DNA of 64,000 nucleotides, taken from contig CM075104.1 in the NCBI GenBank assembly GCA_037576195.1, positions 10,246,211 through 10,310,210 of the forward strand, written 5' to 3'. Made by a program: the position numbers and the translations under genes. Below are positions 46,001 through 56,600 of the stretch, in pieces. Every line of letters begins with the position of its first letter. The stretch's first letter is position 1. Source of the stretch: Phytoseiulus persimilis (Eukaryota; Arthropoda; Arachnida; Mesostigmata; Phytoseiidae). The notes under the pieces were generated by a model. That model was not told where the DNA came from and did no database searches. It saw only the letters and a list, made by a program, of their open reading frames with translations.

Positions 46001-47997
46001 TTTCCACTGTCCAAGAACACGAGCCTGGTCTCCTCTTCAATTCGAAGTTCGGTACAAGAGAGGGAATAGATGATGAAAAGTCCTCCTTCAAATTTCGAGC
46101 GCCAACCGCGGAGTACTCTGCTGCGGAACCACTCCGAATCACTTTGACATCCCGATGAGCTGTCGTAGGGAGGCACCGGGGAACACATCGACGGGAACCC
46201 CCCGAGCATGTTAGAATCCCAGGCTGAGAATGTCAACACAACTGTCTTCACAACCATCTCAGCTTGGCAAATCCACGATAACGACTGGTTCCCTCGGCCC
46301 AGCTCGTACCAGTAACAAGCGCCGGAGCGATACTGGAGTGGCAAAGCGCTTGACCGTTTCAGCTCGTGCTTCCGGCCGACACCAATGGTCAGGGTTCGCG
46401 TCGCACGACAATCAGATGCCAATGTAGCGATACCAGACTGGCCTCATGTGACTCTGTCTCAACTATCCGCGCCGATGATGTCATAGGGGAATACTGAGGG
46501 ACTGCTTGCTTCGCATCATCTCAGACCCTCATCCTTCGTGATCACATGAATCGCGCAGGAATTGAGTGGTTACGAAAATTACTAAAACTCGGGAAGATTC
46601 TGCGTGCGCATGACTCGGATCGTTTCGGTACGACTCTTGAGTCGACTCGACGGAGTCGGATATTGGGATGTGGACGTGTTTCAGTTGACAGGGTTGCAGT
46701 TGGAATGCTCTACCATTATTTCTGGCGGGTATTGGTGGATCATCTTGGTCCTCCCGCGTTTCGTACTATTTGAGCCAAGTGTACCATAGCAGGCTATTCG
46801 GTTATTCCGCTGTCATGGTGTACGTTGTGATCTCCAATGCCTTGATCTGTTATGCGCATTTCCTCCGTATTTGTTCCGATGGGCTTGCCTTGCTCAAATG
46901 ATGACCTTGTGACGTCAGAACAACGACACAGACCGCCGGGGAAGCCCTTTTCTCCGAGCTGGGTTGATTGTGCAGCGAGTTTCTAGTTTCGGAATTTTCG
47001 GGAACGGTGGGCGACTCGGGGATCATGTCCTTGTTCCTCAACTTTCCCGCCACTCCGGGAGACATTATTTTTCAAACATCTTCCGAAAAGGAGTCCGTCA
47101 TTCGACCGCAAGCGATCCCACCTCTCCCCCATATGGCTAGCCACTAGCTGTTGCATTGAACGGAGAGTAGTAAATGAGCCAGCGTGGAACGAAACGGATT
47201 TCAGCCCGATCACATCCGCGGAGAGAGTTGACGAGGAGAAAATTGAGCTTCCAGTTGCCTGTTCATTCCGTTCATCGTCGAGCGATCAATATTCATGAGA
47301 GAAAAACGGGAGAGCTGGAAAACGTGTGGAAGTCACTTGCGATTTCCCACTCACTGTCTGTTGCATCAGAAGACGGCTGACCGCCTCACCCTTTCTCCCG
47401 GGGAGCCGTTGTGACTCGCATCGTACGATGCAGGCGATCGCTGCGACTGCTGTTGCCTCTAGGCCGAGCAGTGTAGTGCGTTTCTCGAACGTGTTTCAAC
47501 GCTAGGTTACGTGCAGCATCCCCCAGATCGAGCTCTGAAGCGATTGAGGGAGCGACTCTGACAGTGACCTGACTTGAGTGGGCACAGTGCTGAATATATC
47601 GCGTTCCACAAACATTATCTCCACGTCGAAGTGACACTTCCAGTGAGCCTGTAGTCTTGACAGGATCCATTCAAGGTTCGTGTTCACGTCAGGGAATTGT
47701 GAGACACCTCTCGCGGTTCTGTCCTCCGCCGTTGAACGCCATGTCCTGGGAATCGGAGTCGGAGGAGATCGACGAAAAGCGAGCTTCTTGAGTTTTTACT
47801 TCATTCTGGAGTTTCCGAGAGAACGTCATGGGTATACTCGACGATCTCCGAAGATGTTCCATGATAGTTCGGAGTGCCAGCTAACTCTCTCTCGTTTCTC
47901 TCTGCAGGTAACTAGATGGGGATGGAATCGTGCTGAACAGATTTCAAGATGATTTGTGACGAGCATTGACCCGGAAAATTCGGGATTGACTCAAAGT
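43086..47997. other. Unassigned stretch; several protein-like fragments
   Basis: The 5' exon of the SLC3A2-like gene and the 5' untranslated part of PNPLA8 should lie here but could not be placed. Plus-strand fragments near 44330-44500 (PYSVLMTEFEPDRRQTAAKL) and 43850-44030 (RLSTSFFTLELLCSNILVWS), and minus-strand fragments near 45880-46140 and 47500-47690, look like real protein but match no family I know. Given the frame-broken genes next door, another interrupted gene is possible. No mobile element seen. Confidence 0.35.
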
Positions 47998-50446
47998 ATG
48001 AGTGGAGCGATAAGATTCGTTCGTCTGAAAAGGCTTCAGCGATCTTTTGTAGGCTCGCTGTTGATGGCTTCGTCGAGGATGGCCATGAGCACCGTGAAGA
48101 TTCCGAGGAAACTTTACGAAAGTGCTCTGCAGGCTTGGAGCAGTGTGCTTGAGAGTAGCAACAATCAATGGCGCAGGGTGAGTTGCGGATCGATGCAGCG
48201 ACCCCAAGCTCCTGAACTAGTCTTTCATCGACATAGCTATAATTTCCTACTTGATTCATCTCGGAGGTCGGGTTCCCAGAGAGGGTCAGTCGAAAGGTTT
48301 CATTCCTCAGGTTCTCGCGAGGGATCAGGTCAGCAAACTCCAGCCTCGTCTAGGAGTTCAACTGGATGTGGAAGCTGAGAAATCGAACCCTCCGTTCGAC
48401 GGTGCTGCACCGGAATCAAAACATTCTGACAGTTACGGCCACGATGTTCTCCGAGACAATGTTCTGGAAAGAGCTCTCAGGGAGGAGCAGCAGGCGGCCA
48501 CCAACCAAGCCGCACAACCGTCGCCGAAGGCTCCAAGACAGAGCGCCAAAGAAGTCACGAAAGAACTGAGACAAGCTGAGCAAACTAGACTGAGGAGCGC
48601 CGAGGACATTGATGCGCGATCCAGATACCTAATCAGAGAAATCCAAGCAGCCGACCTGCCCAGCGCGCTTGCCACACGGTATTTGGATGATTACTTCCGC
48701 CAAAGTGGCTCACCTTGTTTCGCGAGAAATTTCGGGGAGGGGTGAAACGCCCAGTTATTCGGCACCGGTTTCCTCTCATCGGTAATCGTTTTCGAGATGG
48801 AGTTGACTCTATGAGGTTTTCTATTCTCAGACTGGAGGAGTTCTCAGAACACATCTTGCTGTATCCTAAGAGTCGAGCCACCCTGATAAACGACCGAGCT
48901 TTGCCCGTTCTGCTGAGGCATAGAAGGAAATCGAACGACGAAAATGTTCTCGCGCTGACGCGGGAATGCCTCAGCTTGCTCGGATACGTGCAGCCACCCA
49001 AGAGTTCCGGAGTCCGTATTCTGAGCATCGATGGTGGTGGAGTTCGCGGATTGCTCGTTATAGAAGTCCTTCGCCAATTAGAAAAGTGTACAGGGAAGAA
49101 AATTTCCGAGCTATTCGACTACGTCGTCGGCGTGTCAACCGGTGAGTTTAGAGCTGCTCGCCCGAGTGTTGGCGATCGTGCTCGGATGCCTCTCCACCGA
49201 GAAGTAATTGTCGCGCAATTCGCTTCCAGGCGCCATCCTCGTGGGGATATTGACGACGTTGCAGAAAGACTTGGACGATTGTGATGATTTGTACCGCAAC
49301 ATGAGTGCGACAGTTTTCCAGCAGAGCTCGTGGTGGGGAACTGGGAAGCTAGTGTGGAATCACGCCTATTACGACACTTCGCAATGGCAGGACATTCTCA
49401 AACAACTCTACGGGGACCTGCGATTGTACCACTCGAGCCGTCATGAAAGTGAGTCGCGAATTCCTCGGACGTCTTCAGCTTGGAATAAACCCCAGGATGC
49501 CTAATTATTTCTGAAAGCACATCATCAATAGCTCGGGTTCAAGCGAGAAATCATTGCATTATTTGCGCTCAAAGAGCTCAAATCGAACTCTGCAGATGTG
49601 CCAAAGGTCGGAATCCTCTCAGCTGTGGTCAACAAGCAGCAGTTGGTCCCCTTCCTTTTCCGGAACTATCAACTGCCACCGAAAGAAGAAAGTTATTACG
49701 CTGGTTGTTGTAGTCCTTATGTGTGGCAGGCCGTTCGGGCTAGTAGCTCGGCACCTTTCTACTTTGAGGAGTTCGACTTCAACGGTGATGTCCACCAAGA
49801 TGGAGGAATCATACAGAACAATCCGACAGGTCAGTTCAGAGAAGGCTTCGTCCAATTGTGAGCGGCTGTTAGATCCTGGTGGAAGTCCGAGTTTCCCTCC
49901 GTCTCAATCCACTCGATTTCCAGCTGCTGCTATCCATGAGGCTCGACTTCTGTGGCCTGATGAGAAGATCCAATGTGTCGTCTCCATTGGTTCCGGGCGA
50001 TACATTCCGGAGGAATCGGAAATCGTCGCGAAGTCGACTTCGTTGAAAACGAAAATCATGAAGATAGTCGATTCTGCAACAGATACTGAGGTGCGTGAAC
50101 AATACTTCTCTGGAGTCATTCGAACTTCTCGATTCGCTGTGACTCAGATCGTTCATCGAGGCTCGAAGTAATTGTTTGCTCTTACCCATAGGCGGTGCAC
50201 ACCCTATGTAACGACCTCCTGAGCCCGGGAACCTACTTTCGTTTCAACCCTTATTTGTCAGAGCCTTTCACACTGGACGAGACTCGTCCAGAGAAAATGG
50301 ACCGCCTCCGATTGGATGCGCAAATGTATCTGCGACGGAACGACAGGAAGTTTGTTCATGCCGCTGACCGCTTGGTTCAACCGAGATCTTTAACGCAGAG
50401 GTGCAGGGACTACTTGAGAGACAACATCCAGGAGCGACTCGTATAG
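47998..50446 (+). CDS. PNPLA8: Calcium-independent phospholipase A2 gamma (patatin-like PNPLA8)
   Basis: Seven exons: 47998-48177, 48290-48678, 48831-49141, 49230-49448, 49596-49829, 49924-50090 and 50192-50446. They total 1755 nt, 584 residues, with one open frame. The enzyme hydrolyses membrane phospholipids, in other animals on mitochondria and peroxisomes. Residues 1-45 are rich in Arg, Lys and Ser with no acids at the start (MSGAIRFVRLKRLQRSFVGS), like a mitochondrial targeting sequence. The patatin domain begins with the oxyanion loop SIDGGGVRG (about 254-262), followed by the nucleophile elbow GVSTG (Ser292) and the DGG motif (Asp about 435), a full Ser-Asp dyad. The C-terminal part (SLKTKI...SATDTEAVH, TYFRFNP) matches iPLA2-gamma rather than other patatins. 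It ends ERLV, without the SKL peroxisome signal of the vertebrate protein. All junctions are consensus except the first, whose acceptor has a weak pyrimidine tract. It points toward INO80C, 318 bases away. Confidence 0.93.
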
Positions 50447-50764
50447 AGATCAGCCGCGACGAGGCTCAACGTCAAACACCAAAGGGGCTTTCAGACGCGC
50501 CCAAGCGAAACTCCGTTAATTGATGCGCTCCACTCCCAAAATGACATGTTGTGAAGGGTTTCGAGCGTCCTGCTCTTCTGCGGTGAAGTTTCCCCAGATA
50601 TGACCGGCTCAGCATGCAGTTAGTCTAGATCTCAAAGCTGTGATCAGCATTGTTTATTGTTACTGTGTATAGTAGTTGGAAATGTACAATTTGCATAAGA
50701 GTTTGCGAAATAAAGGAGTTCCTGGTCGTTCAAAACATCGAATTTCCTCGCGGTCGTCGATCTC
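50447..50764. other. Convergent 3' region of PNPLA8 and INO80C
   Basis: Only 318 bases separate the two stop codons. AATAAA at 50709-50714 fits a PNPLA8 cleavage signal, which would put the transcript end within about 50 bases of the INO80C stop, so the two 3' ends may overlap. Confidence 0.6.
50709..50714 (+). terminator. Polyadenylation signal AATAAA (PNPLA8)
   Basis: A canonical AATAAA lies 263 bases after the PNPLA8 stop in GCGAAATAAAGGAG. It is the first canonical hexamer I see downstream on the plus strand. Confidence 0.55.
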
Positions 50765-51342
50765 TCATGTTATGGGCACGTTGGCTCGTCGCAGTGAGAG
50801 GTAACCTAGAATCTGCTCGGACGACAGGAGGCGGATCTTCGCGAACTCTTCCGTGTTCGCGTAGTAAAGCTTCGTACGCGGATCGGTGTATTTCGCCGGC
50901 AAACCTGATGAAAGCAGGAAAACTCCTCTGAGTCTCACTGATCTAACATCGACCAGCAATCTGATCGTCTCTCCGTGAAAGCCCTCAGTGATCTCTGAGA
51001 TAGTGAAATTTGTGAAGGTGCCTTACCACTTATATCGGAATACTTTTTCGCCGGTTTCAGAGTTTGGTGCATTTCGATTGAGCCATAAGACGCAACGCCG
51101 CTCGGGTAGAGCCGCTCCGCCGTTGTGACTTGTTTGAGATTTTTTATCACCCTAGGTTTATTAGTTTCCGGCTTCACGCATTTAGCGGCATACGCAGGTT
51201 GCTTGAAGCTCTTCGTTGGTTGAGGAGCGGAGACGAGCGGAGTCGACGACGCAAGAACTGATGCGCTGTCTTCCTCCACTGCGATCTTCACGGGCACCGG
51301 TTCCTCTGTGGGTACGGAGGTAGAAACACGTTTCTTGACCAT
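50765..51342 (-). CDS. INO80C: INO80 chromatin-remodelling complex subunit C
   Basis: Two exons, 51342-51027 and 50904-50765, give 456 nt and 151 residues. The intron (50905-51026, 122 bases) runs from GTAAGG to TTTCATCAG. The N-terminal ~45 residues are low-complexity Val/Ser/Thr/Pro. RVIKNLKQVTTAER (about residues 64-80) matches the K.NLKQ...AER segment of INO80C/Ies6. The YL1-C domain follows: LKPAKKYSDISGLPAKYTD, then YANTEEFAKIR and ILGYLSLR at the C-terminus (family: FKPAKKYSD.SGL.A.YTDP...L.F...EEF..IR.L..D...GYL.LR). The protein is the Ies6-type subunit that binds Arp5 within the INO80 nucleosome-remodelling ATPase in the nucleus. Length is close to the family's usual. Frame and splice signals are intact. 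Confidence 0.93.
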
Positions 51343-53064
51343 GCTCTCATATTCCGAGATCAGCTGGTGAATGTCCCATCACCGTAGCGGCTGTTGACGA
51401 CAACGTTGCGAAGTTGATTCAAACAGCTTGGGCTCAATGGGCCAAAAAAAGAAGAGAGAGGGGCTGCTTTCGCCGGATACACGCAGGAGTCGGACTATGT
51501 CTGGGATATACTATCTCAGACGTTTGACGATTCTCCGGCAAGCTTGTTCTCTTACTTAATACGTTACGCTCGTGTTCGACTCGGTAGGCTCGGGTTTCGG
51601 ATAGCAGTTCAGCTCCGAACGTGTGTCCCCGAAGAACCCATTGAAGGAACCCACTGCATGAGCAAAGCGTCTGTGGCTCCGTCTGTCCGTCAAAACCTGA
51701 ACCTGGCGATCCGAAGCCGCCCAAGGTTCGCGTCGCTCCAGTAGGGCTACAGATCACGACGTGAACAAATCTCTGAAGGTTCCGTGGATCGCGTCCAGCT
51801 TCTAGGTGAGTCTGGCTCGATGCCTGAATTTCGACGGGGGGCAAATCGTGCGAATCAGAAGTTCAACCCTCCGACTGGAGCCCAGCCATCTCGTCGCGCG
51901 AGTTGTCTGCTCCCTGCGCAAAACCTGGTCAGGCACGGAATTACGAGGAGGTTTCTGCCATTCTGGGTTGACGTCATAGGGCGATTGCTGCTGTTACTCG
52001 GAATGTGTGGGGCTTTCGCTCACATACCGTCGTAGTACTCCGGCGGCGCACGGTCATTCACCCCAACCCCATCTCCTCGTTTGGAGAGAGGAACAAGTTT
52101 GAGTCCAGTCTCCGCTGGAGATGCTCCTCAGTTGAGCCGAAACCTCCGGCGAAGCCGTCGCGGTCGACGCCGTTGTTGCTCATCGCCTCATCCTTATTGT
52201 CGCTTCAATCGAGTTACAGATTCCAGAATTTCTGATCGGAGAAGACGCTCGGACCGCAAATGGCAAGCAGTAGTCTCTCGCACTTCGAAGAACGGAGTGG
52301 AAGAATCGAAGCGCCGACTTCTTGGGGATGCTGGTACCAAACAGTGGCCGAAGTGTTCGCGATCGTCAACGTCCCTGCAGGTGCGCGCGTTCTACGGTTC
52401 CGTTTCTAGATACCTATATTATCGCGAATAGCCCCGGCAGAAGATACGGCCCGAGTTCGCTGTGTGGAGCGAGTGCCGTGCGAGTGTGTTTTTGATCGAG
52501 TGGTTCTCCTGATGAGGATTCAATACTTGTGGCTTCGTGATGCTCGCTGCTGGCGGCTTTTGACTAGGAGGACTCGGATGTTGACTCCTGTGACCTGTCG
52601 CGGTTCCACCGGATGCTGCTAGATCCGTACACGATCATTGTTGTGCGCGGAATACTTCGCTGATCAACCGAACACTGCCATCAGAACTCGTTTGTTCTAC
52701 AACACCGATTCCCACCGACCTGAGCTCCTGCTGAGCTCTAGCGCGAAACTTCATATGCTGCTCCCTGTGACGTATACAAACAGCTGTAGCGTACGGCTTC
52801 CCTCGACACAATAATACCGAGCGTTGCAACAGCCGCCTCCACCATTAAAACCTCCGCTGCACATCATCCACAACATTATCATCTTCCTAGAAGCAGCTGA
52901 GCCGCAACAAAAACCTGAGCAGGTACATCGTTATCTCCGAACTGAAGAGAAAACGTGACTGTTGAAAGCACCCGTGAGGCGTGCAGTGTTTGTCTGTGAA
53001 ACTCTGAGCTCGTAGCGGATGAGAGTGGAGTTCTGAGCAAACGTCGAACAATTACGGACGCGCG
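51343..53064. other. Upstream regions of INO80C and the DUSP gene; no other gene seen
   Basis: INO80C (minus) and DUSP (plus) are divergent, so both promoters lie in this 1.7 kb. Frames such as 51434-51844 (minus, 136 codons) and 52081-52431 (plus) are open but show no domain and have arginine/serine-rich, non-coding-like composition. No repeat or RNA gene recognised. Confidence 0.45.
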
Positions 53065-53652
53065 ATGTCGGTTTTCGGAGCGATGTCTCAGATCACGGAG
53101 GATCTGTTCCTCTGCGGTCTTCGAGGCCTGACCGGCGAGAACATCAAGAAGAACGGCATTACGCACATTGTGAACGTGACGAATGATCTGCCGAACTCAA
53201 GTTACCCAGGTGTGAGCGTCACGCGATACGTGGCTCTGGATGAGCCGAATCAAGACCTGAAGAAGTATTTCCATCCCGCGGCAGACCTCATACACGAGAC
53301 TATCAAGTCAGGCGGTAAGGTGGTGGTGCACTGCATGGCCGGGGTCTCGAGGAGCACAACGATCGTGCTGGCGTACCTCGTCAAGTATCGCAACATGACA
53401 TTACGTGAAGCCTTCAAGTACACCCGTGATCGGCGCTCGATCGTCCATCCGAATCTCGGTTTCTTCCGTCAACTGATCGACTTCGAGCGCGAAATCCGGA
53501 TTTCATGCGAGCCCTCCGTGAAAATGGTGAAGCTCCACGAGCACTCGAACGAGATGGTTCCGGACATCTACAAAGAGGAGTCGAAAGGACGTCTGTGGTT
53601 CCATTCAGTCAAGGACAAACTGAAAGAGGATGCCGAAGAGAAGGACAGCTAG
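53065..53652 (+). CDS. Dual-specificity protein phosphatase, DUSP14/18/21-like
   Basis: A single exon of 588 nt, 195 residues. The catalytic loop is VVHCMAGVSRS with nucleophile Cys90 and Arg96 (HC-x5-R-S). The likely general acid is Asp59 or Asp64 in ALDEPNQDL. Ahead of it lie ITEDLFLCG and GITHIVNVTNDLP, behind it YRNMTLREAFKYTRDRR and HPNLGFFRQLIDFE, all typical of atypical dual-specificity phosphatases. The tail SVKMVKLHEHSNEMVPDIY with KEES matches the TVKMV......VPD.YEKE end of DUSP14, DUSP18 and DUSP21, which are also short and without MAP-kinase-docking domains. It probably dephosphorylates Ser/Thr/Tyr on signalling kinases in the cytosol. A second in-frame Met is at residue 7. The C-terminus is lysine/glutamate-rich. 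No intron and no sign of decay; lack of introns is also seen in mammalian members, so it need not be a retrocopy. Confidence 0.93.
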   Translation: MSVFGAMSQITEDLFLCGLRGLTGENIKKNGITHIVNVTNDLPNSSYPGVSVTRYVALDEPNQDLKKYFHPAADLIHETIKSGGKVVVHCMAGVSRSTTIVLAYLVKYRNMTLREAFKYTRDRRSIVHPNLGFFRQLIDFEREIRISCEPSVKMVKLHEHSNEMVPDIYKEESKGRLWFHSVKDKLKEDAEEKDS

Positions 53653-56600
53653 CAGTTGCCGGTCGGGTTGCACATGGCTGCCCGACCCATCAAGGTTTAC
53701 CCGTCCGCTTGGGAGCGACTCGTGACCAAAATTTCGAACAAGAAACAATGAGCCCAACAACGAACGAATTCGCCCGTTTTGTTCTCCCACTGGGAGCTTG
53801 ACGCCATCGTAGAGTTGAGCTCCATCAACTGGACAGTCCTGTGACCGGCGACGGAACAGATGAAACGGATTGTTCGCTGTGCAGGAATCACTCCCGTCGT
53901 GTGCCCGACAGAACGAACGAACTGATTGGTTCTTGGCCTTCGTTTATTTCTCCGCTTCCCCTCCGCCTCTCCTGCTCGCCGATGTTTGACTGCCTGGTTC
54001 GGCGAGTGATGTGTGTGCGTGTCTCGTCGGCGAATGAAGCCTTCTTGCGACTGCGAAAGACTCCTTTGATGTCTCCGAAGTGCGCAGTGAGCAGGGAATG
54101 AACGCTCCGAGGCGTTTTGAAGGCCGTAAACACCACACCTCGGAGAGCGGAAATTGTCCAAGGTGACTCGGAGCGCCTGCGTGCTGATAGTATGGGTGGG
54201 TGCTTGCGTAAGAGTAGCGAAGCGACGCGATTGCTCTGGGAGGACTACTTGTCGCTAAGGTGATCGTTGCTCAACATATAGAGCGAACAAACTACACTCC
54301 GACCACCCGTGGTGGCTCTTGATCTCGAAGGCTACATCCTAGTAGACAGGGTAATCCAGTCTCGGACCAAGTATAGTCTGGTTGGACTGGCGGTCACAGC
54401 CGGCTGACCCTAGGGGAAGAACTACAGACCGCAACGCCAAAGGCGGATGAAGGACTATCTGACGCTTAAACTGCGTTTACGCAGTTACTGCCGTACTCCT
54501 GTGGAGAGATCTGTGCTACAACCGCAGCAAACAACTCATTCATGATCTAGACTTAATCGGGTTATGGACTACCAGCCGACTCCGAAGTCGAGAGACGGAA
54601 CGATTCCTGGCGGAGAAGAAGCGGAGTCAGAACCCCACTTGATGGTTATATTTCTACTTTGCGTTCGAGTGTTCTCAGTGAACGCCAACCAAAACTCTGT
54701 TGTGCATCGTCGACGTGACTGGAATTCTTATCGGACACTCTCTGACTTTAGTTTGCTTGAGTCGACTCGGGTCGGACCTGTGTTTGAGGCCGTTTCGTCC
54801 ACATCAACCACCACAACACCGTCGTCGACCGTTGGGGTTGGAGCGCGATCGGCGACCGTTTTGGCCATAAATCGATGATGATGCTTCCCTCGGGTCCGTC
54901 TCTCCGCTTCCCGCGGCTGACTGTGGGAGTAAATTCCCTTAGGAACTCGTATATCAACGAGGATCGGACGGGACGATCGCAGAGAAAACGATCAAACTAG
55001 ATTAGGATTCTGTTACTTGAATGAATTACAATGTACTCCATGATAATATCATCCTAACTGATATGGTCTTTCTTGCTGGGCCGTTTCGACTCAACATTTG
55101 CATCCAGATACAATGTCTGTACGAAAACTTGGACAACGAGATGTCAGTAGTTTCCTGAGAGCCCGAGGTCGCGCAGGAACGGAAGATTAGAGAGGCACAG
55201 ATCGATATCCGAGACAAGGCCGGGCGCGGTGCGGATGCTAATGCGTATATAGAGCGAGGTACATCGTCAGCGATTCTCTCGGTCGTTCCTGAAAAATGGA
55301 ATTTGATTGTTCTCGAGCGTATCTCTGCGAGGACAAATTGCTTCACGGCCGCGGAAAATTCATTTCGGTGCTGGAAGCGAACCGCCTCGCGGAAAGTACG
55401 GTATCGCTGTGCGTGGCGACACGACAAGAGAAAAAAAACGTTTCGTCTGACTCATGACATCAGCTACGACGAAACAAGCCCGAAAGGAACCGTAGCGTGT
55501 TGGGTGGATTAATGGGTGCGCTTCGCGCAAGCGAAACGATCGAGAAACTCAATGTGTACTGCTTTACTCTTGGGGAGTCTCTGGAAAGAACTTGGTATGA
55601 ACAAATATTGTAATAAACTTTTGTACCTCACCGAGCGGATGTTGTTCCTGCCGCCTAACGATCGAGGCCCGAAAGCTGCAACGTGTTGTCCTAGAAGTTT
55701 CCCGAGCGTGTTCGATTTCGAAACCGGAGATAGCGGAGAGGATGTCGTGAGGGAAACTGTCCCCGCTTCCTGCGAATGTAGGTTCGGGAAACGGGAACCT
55801 CGGAGATGTTCTCTGTCCCTTCGCCGATACCCCATACGTCCCAGATTCCCGATTCCTCTCCTTATGATTCTTCCATCTCGATTCACTCCCTGCCGCCGAA
55901 TTGTCCTCTTGCTTTGATGCTTTGTGTTGGAATTCCTCGGTCCACTTCGATTCTCTCCGATCTTTTCCGCTCAATGGTCTCAGGATGTTCAAGATTCCAT
56001 TACTCCTCCCTTGTGCCGCGGTTGCTGGACTTGGCGGTCTTGCTGCCGTCCAACTCGACCGTGTATTCTCCTCTCATTCTCTCGGGTTGTGCCCCGTTCC
56101 TCCATCTTGGCCTGTGGTCTGCCCCGCAGATGTTCGAGGCTCGCCGCCTTCCCCAACGCCATAGCTGGTCCCACTCGTTCATTCTTCCGTTGTCCCTCGC
56201 CTCCCTCCAATTCAGACCGAGCCGGCCAACTGCTGACAAGGACAAAGCTTCCCGGCGACGAAACAGATTTTTCCTTTGTGCTTCTGGATAGCTTTGATAT
56301 TCGGAGTCGTTTCTCAAAGCGGCCTCGGAACTTCGAATGGATCTGGAATTCTGTTTTTGCAACAGAAACTTGTTGTCCTTGAGCAAACTCGAACATGCAG
56401 AGAAAATTCGAACAAGAAACGCAAAAGGAGAGCGTCGAACCAAAGCAATTCTGGACATTCACGTCCACGCGTACCGTCGGGGACGGCGGGAGCGCTCGGC
56501 ATGCGCGAGCATTCATCCTGAAACTGCTCCGCGGGTTCCACGTGCATGCAGGGCACAATCCTCCCTGTTCGATTCCCCGCTTTCCTTACTATCAGCCGCT

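Noticed and set aside
54240-54500. Compact G/C-balanced segment with a perfect 7-bp hairpin (AACTGCG-TTTA-CGCAGTT) suggesting a structured RNA
   Set aside because: I compared it from memory with RNase P/MRP, U1-U6, U3, SRP, 5S and 7SK signatures and saw no conserved box; one short hairpin is not enough evidence.
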